From an uncultured Duncaniella sp. (GTDB lineage: Bacteria; Bacteroidota; Bacteroidia; Bacteroidales; Muribaculaceae), in the NCBI RefSeq assembly GCF_910577345.1, contig NZ_CAJTMT010000018.1, positions 5,103-63,831 on the forward strand: a DNA stretch of 58,729 nt, read 5' to 3'. Below the pieces are notes generated by a model. It made no database searches and was not told where the DNA came from. It saw only the letters and a program-made list of their open reading frames with translations. Positions within the stretch are counted from its first letter, which is position 1, and the number at the start of each line of letters is the position of its first letter. Below are positions 52,431-58,729 of the stretch, piece by piece. A program made the translations under genes and the position numbers.

Positions 52431-55400
52431 TCAGTCATTGATGCTGAAATTGATGTCTTCTTCGGCGAGGGTGTCGACGAGTTTGCGGGAGATGGGGATG
52501 CGACGGTTGGAGCGGAGGTGGAGGGAGCGGTTGATGGAGGGGTCGAATATGCGGAATGTCAGTTCGCCGTTGGCCTCGGGTTCGCGCTTGATCTCTTCCT
52601 CGATGAGTTCCTTGACGTGTTGGGTAATCTTGTCGGACGGGAGGTCGATGGTTATCGAATGGATAAGTTTTCCCTTAACGTCGTTGAGGAGAGTCATGCT
52701 CAGGATGTTGAAACGCACAGGCGAGGAGGGGAAACGCTTTTCGTAGCGTCCCTTGATGAGAATCGGGGTGCCGGGGACACCGTAGTTGTGGAAATTGATG
52801 TAGTTCTGCTCGAAAAGCATGAATTCGGCACTTCCGGTGTAGTCCTCGATTTTCAGAATACCGAACTGTCCGCCGTTGCGGGCGGGCCGGCTGGTGAAAT
52901 CAACGACCATCCCACCGAATGTCAGCTCGACACCTTCGACTGGCTCAAACTCGTTGTAACCCTTTATGGTGCATGTGCCGTAGGTCAACTCCATGTAGTA
53001 GGGGTCGAGGGGATGAGCCGAGAGATACATCCCGACAAGCTCACGCTCACGTTCGAGTTTCACTGCATCGGGCCAATCTTTCTGCGGAACTAGCGGTGGA
53101 CGGCCGGCGGTGGACATATCGGCATCGTCGCCGAAAAGCGACATGGCGGCATTGTGTTTGTCGTTCTGGAAAGCCTGGCCGTAGCGCACGAGGGTCTCGG
53201 TGTAGACTTCTCCACGGGGATTCTCATAGAAGAAATCCTCGCGCTTGACACCATCGAAACCGTCGAAAGCTCCGGCATAGACAAGATTCTCGAACACGCG
53301 GCGGTTGATGGCCGAACACGGGACACGCTCCACGAAATCATAGATGGAGTCGAAGGGACCGTTGGTCTTGCGCTCGTTGATGATAGCCTTGACCACATTC
53401 TCACCCACACCCTTGATGGCAGCAAGTCCGAAGCGGATGTCGCCGTGGGAGTTGACACCGAACTCAACGAAACTTTCGTTGATGTCGGGTCCGAGAACGG
53501 AAATCTTCATGCGCTTGCACTCGTCCATGAAGCCTGTGAGCTTATTGATGTCCGAACGGTTGCGCGTGAGGACGGCCGCCATGTATTCCGAAGGATAGTT
53601 TGCTTTGAGCCAGGCAGTCTGGAAAGCTACCCAGGAGTAGCATGTTGCGTGAGATTTATTGAAGGCGTAGGATGCAAACTTTTCCCAGTCGGCCCAGATC
53701 TTTTCGAGGACCTTGGCGTCGTGGCCATTGGCCTGTCCGCCTTTGAGGAAGAGACCTTTCAGCTCGTTCATCTTGTCGATGAGTTTCTTTCCCATCGCCT
53801 TACGCAGTGTGTCGCTCTGGCCGCGCGTAAAGTTGGCAAGCAAGCGCGACAGGAGCATGACCTGTTCCTGATAGACAGTGACACCGTAGGTATCCTTCAG
53901 GTATTTCTCCATGATAGGAATATCGTAGGTGATTGGGCTGCGTCCGTGCTTGCGGGCAATGAAGTCGGGGATATAGTCCATAGGGCCCGGACGATAGAGG
54001 GCATTCATGGCTATGAGGTCCTCGAAGGTCGAGGGCTGGAGCTCGCGGAGGTATTTCTGCATACCGGCGGACTCGAACTGGAAGGTACCGACGGTGTTTC
54101 CCTGGCTGTAAAGCTCGTAGGTCTTCGGATCGTTGATGTCGATATTGTCAATGTCGACATCGATTCCGCAGGTCTGCTTGATATTGGATATGGCTTCCTT
54201 GATGATCGAGAGGGTTTTGAGTCCGAGGAAGTCCATCTTGATGAGGCCGGTGTCCTCGATGATCGAACCTTCGTATTGGGTCACGATCATCTTGTCGTTC
54301 TCCTTGGAATCCACACTCTTGTCGACGGCAGTCGCTACCGGAACCCAGTCGGAAATCGGGTCGCGACAGATGATGACACCGCAGGCGTGGACGCCGGTGT
54401 TGCGCACATTGCCTTCGAGACGGCGTGCATATTCAAGGGTCTCGCGGATGAGATAGTTGTTGGAGTTGAGCTCGGCTGCGAATTCCGGAACGAACTGGTA
54501 GCAGTTCTTAAGATTTGTCTTGAGAGTCTTGCCGTCGGGGCCGTCGGGCATTCGCTTGGGAACGAGGTTGGCGATGCGGTTACTCTCAGGGAGAGGAAGC
54601 TGCTCGACACGGGCCACATCCTTGATGGCCGATTTCGCGGCCATAGTACCGAAGGTGATGATGTGGGCCACATTGTCCTCGCCGTATTTCTCGGTTACAT
54701 AGTGGAGCACATCGGCACGACCATCGTCGTCGAAGTCCACGTCAATATCGGGGAGGGAGATACGGTCGGGGTTGAGGAAACGTTCGAAAAGTAGGTCATA
54801 CTTGATAGGGTCGACCTGGGTGATACCGAGGCAGTAGGCCACGACACTACCCGCAGCCGAACCACGACCCGGACCGACGCTCACGCCGAGTTTGTGACGG
54901 GCCACGTTGATGAAGTCCTGCACAATGAGGAAGTAGCCCGGGAAACCCATCGTCTTCATGATGTAAAGTTCGAAACGGATGCGCTCCTCCAACTCCGGAG
55001 TCAGCGGAGAACCGTAGCGCCGCTCCGCACCCTCATAGGCGAGTTTCGAAAGGTAGTCAGCCTCGAATTTTATGCGGTAGAGCTTGTCGTAGCCTCCGAG
55101 CTTGTCGATTTTCTTCTGAGCGGCCTCGGGCGAGAGGACCACATTGCCGTTCTCGTCCTGCGTGAACTCGTCGAAAAGCTGCTGCTCGGTGATGCGGCTG
55201 CGGTATTCCTCCTCTGTTCCGAAATCTGCCGGAATCTCGAAGAAGGGCATGATGGGGGGATGGTCGATGGAATAGATCTCAATCTTGTCAAGGATTTCAA
55301 GTGTGTTTTCGAGCGCCTCGGGAAGATCGGGGAAAATGGCTGCCATCTCCTCCTGCGACTTGAACCACTCCTGCTTGGTGTAGCGCATACGGTCGGGGTC

Positions 55401-56240
55401 GGCCACATAGTTGTTGGTCGAGATACAGATGAGGCGGTCATGGGCCTCCGCATCCTCGGCATTGATGAAGTGGGAGTCGTTGGTGGCTATTATCTTTATG
55501 CCATGCTTGCGCGCAAGGTCGATGAGTACGGGGTTGACCTTCTCCTGCTCTATGAAAGTCTCGCGGTTTCCGCCGGGCACAGAGGTCTTGTGGCGCTGAA
55601 GTTCGATATAGTAGTCCTCTCCAAATGTCTCCTTGAACCACAGAACCTGCTTCTCTGCCTCGGCAAGATTGCCTTCGGCGATGAGACGCGGAATCTCACC
55701 ACCAAGACAGGCGGAGCATACGATGAGTCCTTCGCGATGCGCTGCAAGTGCAGCCTTATCGGTACGGGGATGGTGGTAGAAACCCTCAGTGTGGCTCTGC
55801 GACACGATTTTAATGAGATTCTTATATCCCTTGAGGTTCTTAGCGATGACAACGAGGTGACGGCCTTTGTCGGTCTTATCGGAGCGATCGGTCAGAGAAC
55901 CCTTGGCAACATACATCTCGCAGCCGAATATTGGTTTGAAGGCGAGTTTCTTTTCGATTTTCGCAATTTCGGGGGCAAGTTCCTCGCGCACCTTGTCGGC
56001 CTCCCCTTCGGGAGCTTCCTCGATTTTCTTCTTCAGGTCGGCGAGCTTGCCTTTATACTTGCCTTTGAGTTTGTTGACGTAGTTGAAATATTCCTTGATG
56101 CCAAACATGTTGCCGTGGTCGGTCAGGGCGAATCCCGGCATACCGAGATCAAGGGCCTTGTCGACAAGCCCTGTCACCGATGCCTGGCCGTCAAGAAGCG
56201 AATACTGGCTATGGACATGGAGATGAACGAATTGTTGCAT
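52431..56240 (-). CDS. dnaE: DNA polymerase III alpha subunit
   Basis: 1269-residue replicative polymerase of the C family. The N-terminal PHP domain starts MQQFVHLHVHSQYSLLDG with ALTDHGNMFG. The polymerase active-site aspartates are in PDIDVDFDDDGR, the fingers region is near MGKKLIDKMNELKG, then helix-hairpin-helix and a C-terminal OB domain (about 1050-1130; LTFGGMVVDFTSRPARNGGQFG). The PHP metal ligands look retained. The open frame extends to 56306, but ATG 56240 is the conserved start. The -7 box at 56332-56339 suits either start. Confidence 0.97.
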   Translation of the reverse strand: MQQFVHLHVHSQYSLLDGQASVTGLVDKALDLGMPGFALTDHGNMFGIKEYFNYVNKLKGKYKGKLADLKKKIEEAPEGEADKVREELAPEIAKIEKKLAFKPIFGCEMYVAKGSLTDRSDKTDKGRHLVVIAKNLKGYKNLIKIVSQSHTEGFYHHPRTDKAALAAHREGLIVCSACLGGEIPRLIAEGNLAEAEKQVLWFKETFGEDYYIELQRHKTSVPGGNRETFIEQEKVNPVLIDLARKHGIKIIATNDSHFINAEDAEAHDRLICISTNNYVADPDRMRYTKQEWFKSQEEMAAIFPDLPEALENTLEILDKIEIYSIDHPPIMPFFEIPADFGTEEEYRSRITEQQLFDEFTQDENGNVVLSPEAAQKKIDKLGGYDKLYRIKFEADYLSKLAYEGAERRYGSPLTPELEERIRFELYIMKTMGFPGYFLIVQDFINVARHKLGVSVGPGRGSAAGSVVAYCLGITQVDPIKYDLLFERFLNPDRISLPDIDVDFDDDGRADVLHYVTEKYGEDNVAHIITFGTMAAKSAIKDVARVEQLPLPESNRIANLVPKRMPDGPDGKTLKTNLKNCYQFVPEFAAELNSNNYLIRETLEYARRLEGNVRNTGVHACGVIICRDPISDWVPVATAVDKSVDSKENDKMIVTQYEGSIIEDTGLIKMDFLGLKTLSIIKEAISNIKQTCGIDVDIDNIDINDPKTYELYSQGNTVGTFQFESAGMQKYLRELQPSTFEDLIAMNALYRPGPMDYIPDFIARKHGRSPITYDIPIMEKYLKDTYGVTVYQEQVMLLSRLLANFTRGQSDTLRKAMGKKLIDKMNELKGLFLKGGQANGHDAKVLEKIWADWEKFASYAFNKSHATCYSWVAFQTAWLKANYPSEYMAAVLTRNRSDINKLTGFMDECKRMKISVLGPDINESFVEFGVNSHGDIRFGLAAIKGVGENVVKAIINERKTNGPFDSIYDFVERVPCSAINRRVFENLVYAGAFDGFDGVKREDFFYENPRGEVYTETLVRYGQAFQNDKHNAAMSLFGDDADMSTAGRPPLVPQKDWPDAVKLERERELVGMYLSAHPLDPYYMELTYGTCTIKGYNEFEPVEGVELTFGGMVVDFTSRPARNGGQFGILKIEDYTGSAEFMLFEQNYINFHNYGVPGTPILIKGRYEKRFPSSPVRFNILSMTLLNDVKGKLIHSITIDLPSDKITQHVKELIEEEIKREPEANGELTFRIFDPSINRSLHLRSNRRIPISRKLVDTLAEEDINFSIND

Positions 56241-56331
56241 TTTTCGGGTTGATAAGATTGGAAAGAGGTGGTGGGTTGGATTGGTGATATGGAGATGGGT
56301 TGTCAAGTATTATAATGACGCATCATCAATG

Positions 56332-56339
56332 CAAAAATA
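56332..56339 (-). promoter_or_regulatory. -7 promoter box of dnaE
   Basis: TATTTTTG on the minus strand, about 90 bp before the chosen ATG. No TTTG at -33. Confidence 0.5.
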
Positions 56340-56398
56340 CTCAAAAACCGCGAGAAAACCTATCCGATTCTATCGGATTATAAAAGTTTAAGAAGCTA

Positions 56399-57439
56399 TC
56401 ACTCCTGCGGGGTCTGGAGGAGGGTGAGGGCGAAGTCGAGGATAGTGTCGTGGCCGGTGAGAGCGGAGGCGGGATCCATGTCAACGGCGCAGCCTTCAGT
56501 TGGCTCGACTCCGAATTCGGTGCTCTCGCGGTTTGCATCGAGCATCGAGCAGGCAGAGAAGCGGACGGACCACCCGCAGGGAAGCTCCGAGGAGAATGGC
56601 ATACCGGATCCTCCACCTGTAGTTGCTCCCACTACCTTTACTCCCGGCAGGAGTTTCATGATTGACACAAAATTGTTGGCTGCGGAGAATGTCGAGCGGT
56701 TGGCGAGGACAACGACAGGCTTGCCCCAGCGGATGCGGCCCACGTCAGCAGGATTGTAGGTGATTTCGTATGGCTCTGAGAAGTCATTGTGCCCGGGACC
56801 GGTCTTATGCGATATGTAACCCACGACAGTAGGCTCAGAGATGAAACGGCTCACAAGGGTCTTTACATTCGTCAGATCGCCTCCGCCGTTGTCGCGCACG
56901 TCAATTATCAATCCCTGGGTGTTTTTGAGGAAATAGAGGACATTGTCGAGGTTCCCCTCGCCGATTGGATTCGAGAAGGAGGAATAGTAGATGTAGCCGA
57001 TGTTGTCCTGAAGAATACCGAAAAGCATTCCGGAGCTCTGGCGATAGTTGAAGTTGAAATATGACTCCTCTATGAGACGCGCCGAGAAGTTCTGGGGATA
57101 GTCGCTCCACCATTTGCGGTAATAGGAGGTGTTGAACGGAGCTGAGAGGTTGACATGACCGTCACGAAGCTCGTCAAGCATGTCGGCACACACGAGAAAC
57201 AATTCCTCGCGTGTCATTTCCGGACCGATACGCTTGGCGTATGTCGAATGGACGGCATCCCAATCAATTCCTTTCTGGTCAAGGAAACAGTAGTGTTCGT
57301 CAATGATGGTCCACAGGGCTTCAAAATTGCCCTTTGGATCATCGGCATACTCTCTGACCTCATGACAGGATGTCAGGGGCAGAATGGCAAATATGAGCGC
57401 GAGAATGCGCACGAGAGATGAATTATTGCGGAGTGACAT
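56399..57439 (-). CDS. S41 family peptidase, lipoprotein
   Basis: 346 residues. The lipoprotein signal ends ILPLTSC. An N-terminal cap (about 30-130) precedes the tail-specific-protease core: IDVRDNGGGDLTNVK, PVVVLANRSTFSAANNFVSI with the nucleophile Ser, and GATTGGGSGMPFSSELPCGW. No obvious PDZ domain. It is probably an envelope protease that cleaves C-terminal tails. The frame is open to 57496, but ATG 57439 begins the signal peptide. It follows the DUF3316 gene by 43 bp, a pair seen in other Bacteroidales. Confidence 0.92.
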   Translation of the reverse strand: MSLRNNSSLVRILALIFAILPLTSCHEVREYADDPKGNFEALWTIIDEHYCFLDQKGIDWDAVHSTYAKRIGPEMTREELFLVCADMLDELRDGHVNLSAPFNTSYYRKWWSDYPQNFSARLIEESYFNFNYRQSSGMLFGILQDNIGYIYYSSFSNPIGEGNLDNVLYFLKNTQGLIIDVRDNGGGDLTNVKTLVSRFISEPTVVGYISHKTGPGHNDFSEPYEITYNPADVGRIRWGKPVVVLANRSTFSAANNFVSIMKLLPGVKVVGATTGGGSGMPFSSELPCGWSVRFSACSMLDANRESTEFGVEPTEGCAVDMDPASALTGHDTILDFALTLLQTPQE

Positions 57440-57482
57440 AGCGGTCGCTGATAAAAGTGGGAGGGGAATGATTGGAGATGGA

Positions 57483-58490
57483 TTAATAGAGCGCATGAAT
57501 CATGCGGGCATTCGGAGAGACGGGCTTACGCGGATTGACCGAAAGCCACTCCCCGCTGACACCGATAGAAAAAGCGTGGGAGAAGATGTGTGTCACGACA
57601 TGGTTAACCTTCGACGAGAAAATGGAACCGTGGTACCCAAGACGAAGATTGGTCGCACCGAAGTGCAGATCGGCTGTCAGTTGATTGTCTAGTTTGAAAT
57701 AGTTGCCCCACCATGCTCCGTGGGCAAGCCCTTTATGGTCGCCAAGATAGATTTCATAGTACAACTCTCCATAGTCGGGAGAAAAGAAGACGCCGGCGAC
57801 AGGGAGGGTCGGCTGATAGGTCAGTGTGACAGGCAAACTCCACAACTTTGTGCGCCATGACGCGAAACCGGTCAGATTGACCGTCCACGCGGCTTTCGCA
57901 GAAGCAGGATTGTTGCTGTTGCGTGCGTTGTAAAGGCAACCGACATCTATCCCAGTGGAACCTCCGATGGCAAGAGTCAGTTCCGGAATGAATGGGCGGA
58001 ATCTGCGCATCATACCCCAGTCGGCCGACAGCATTATGTCCCACATCGTGGCATTCCGCGCAGGATTGTCGGTCTTATCAACCCCAAGGTTGAAATGGAG
58101 ACGCATAGTCCAGTCGTCAGGCGCGAAACGCATGGCCTGATAGCGTTGATAGTCAAGAGCGGCGTGCCAGCCGGTGTATTTTATCGGGGAAAGATAGGTG
58201 TCGGTCAGATGGCCGGATCCAAATTCAGCAGTATAGGCGGCAAAAACAGGCCGAATGACCGGCTCTGAGCCGTCGTTGAATGTTTCAGTTGTTGGAGTTG
58301 TTACGGTCTCGGTATCCTGTATGGAACCGTCGGTATTGTTCGACACCGTGCGGGTGACTGTAGTGGTCACTGTACGGGTAACGGTCGGAACAGAATCGGA
58401 AAGCTGCCGCAATCCGACTGATTCAGCACTGACGGACATGGGTAGAGTCAGGAATGCGATGACAAGGGGGAGAATGCGATGATAGGTCAT
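57483..58490 (-). CDS. DUF3316 family protein
   Basis: 335 residues. The signal peptide is MTYHRILPLVIAFLTLPMSVSA. An unusual Thr/Val repeat (TVTRTVTTTVTRTVSNNT, about 37-55) precedes the beta-rich body with barrel-like strands (GWHAALDYQRYQAMRF, RLHFNLGVDKTDNP, LRLGYHGSIFSSKVNHVVTH). The S..HVVTHIFSHAF end is typical of DUF3316. Function unknown, probably outer membrane. ATG 58490 is chosen over the longer frame to 58526 because it starts the signal peptide. Confidence 0.87.
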   Translation of the reverse strand: MTYHRILPLVIAFLTLPMSVSAESVGLRQLSDSVPTVTRTVTTTVTRTVSNNTDGSIQDTETVTTPTTETFNDGSEPVIRPVFAAYTAEFGSGHLTDTYLSPIKYTGWHAALDYQRYQAMRFAPDDWTMRLHFNLGVDKTDNPARNATMWDIMLSADWGMMRRFRPFIPELTLAIGGSTGIDVGCLYNARNSNNPASAKAAWTVNLTGFASWRTKLWSLPVTLTYQPTLPVAGVFFSPDYGELYYEIYLGDHKGLAHGAWWGNYFKLDNQLTADLHFGATNLRLGYHGSIFSSKVNHVVTHIFSHAFSIGVSGEWLSVNPRKPVSPNARMIHALY

Positions 58491-58551
58491 TAGTCTGGAA
58501 TCAGGTAGAATTCGACACGGAGCCAACAGTGCCCGGCCTCCTACCGAATCA

Positions 58552-58559
58552 CAAAGGTA
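58552..58559 (-). promoter_or_regulatory. -7 promoter box of the DUF3316-S41 operon
   Basis: TACCTTTG on the minus strand, about 62 bp before the ATG. The -33 region is poor. Confidence 0.6.
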
Positions 58560-58674
58560 ATGATTTTTCAGATTATTCAGACATCCACAGATGTTTTTGA
58601 TATGTCATCCGGCTTCCGCGCTGCTATGCGTTCATGCAAGGGCAGGGGTGGATACAAAAGATTTGGCCTGATAG

Positions 58675-58719
58675 AAAAAAAGACCGGAGCTGAAATGCTT
58701 TCGCATTTCAGCTCCGGTC
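58675..58719 (-). terminator. Intrinsic terminator of a minus-strand gene beyond the right edge
   Basis: A 17-bp perfect stem, GACCGGAGCTGAAATGC with its complement, has loop TTTC (58682-58719). On the minus strand it is followed by seven Ts (complement of the A-run 58675-58681). It therefore ends a transcript entering from beyond 58729. Confidence 0.93.
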
Positions 58720-58729
58720 GGTAGAGGGG

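Overview
The window looks like chromosomal DNA of a gut Bacteroidales, most likely Muribaculaceae (S24-7). Three things support this. Promoters match the Bacteroidetes -7/-33 pattern (TAnnTTTG, with TTTG about 19-20 nt upstream). The gene families are Bacteroidales-typical: DUF349, DUF4199, a DUF6452/DUF6048 pair, DUF3316 with an S41 peptidase, an LptE-TPR-SecG cluster and GH43/GH2/GH115 enzymes. Two secreted proteins share a short C-terminal tail with a GIDxIIAD-like motif. The family-level placement is inference. I recognise 43 protein genes. I see no rRNA, tRNA, CRISPR array, prophage or complete insertion sequence.

Layout. 0.3-6.7 kb (minus): Nudix hydrolase, RecQ, a polyprenyl-phosphate sugar transferase and a DUF349 protein. 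6.9-10.1 kb (minus): an AAA ATPase with a DUF4143 domain, preceded by ten exact-length 23-bp tandem repeats, then a GH43 lipoprotein. 10.2-12.1 kb (plus): a secreted M6 metalloprotease ending at a perfect 58-bp palindromic terminator. 12.2-13.3 kb (minus): an FAH-fold protein and Rex. 13.5-20.5 kb (plus): GltX, ArgC, a porin-like protein, a Gate-domain membrane protein, beta-carbonic anhydrase and a secreted protein. 20.7-21.2 kb (minus): a YafQ-type toxin-antitoxin pair. A probable small RNA (about 21.5 kb, minus) precedes topoisomerase subunit A (plus). 24.8-26.0 kb (minus): an Fsr-like exporter. 26.3-32.4 kb (plus): a complete RND efflux operon, followed immediately by a 349-bp MITE-like element. 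32.8-34.8 kb (plus): an LpxA-type acyltransferase, a low-molecular-weight phosphatase and cytidine deaminase. 35.0-40.3 kb (minus): PhoH, DUF6048, DUF6452, a nitroreductase, a GT2 and DUF4199. 40.5-50.7 kb (plus): LptE, a TPR-like protein, SecG, an MsbA-like ABC exporter, an Lrp regulator, GH2 and GH115. 50.9-58.5 kb (minus): thioredoxin, a TlpA-like protein, DnaE, an S41 protease and DUF3316.

Most genes are housekeeping or envelope functions. GH43, GH2 and GH115 could act together on substituted xylan, but no SusC/SusD pair is present. The unexplained structure is intergenic. One family of long inverted repeats built from AAGGACATAAG-like words sits at the 3' ends of genes at seven loci. A second family built from TTTTGAGTTG/CAACTCAAAA words sits at three loci. 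Other items worth checking are the 23-bp array next to the DUF4143 ATPase, the MITE, the small RNA, and interleaved divergent promoters that would give lptE an almost leaderless mRNA.
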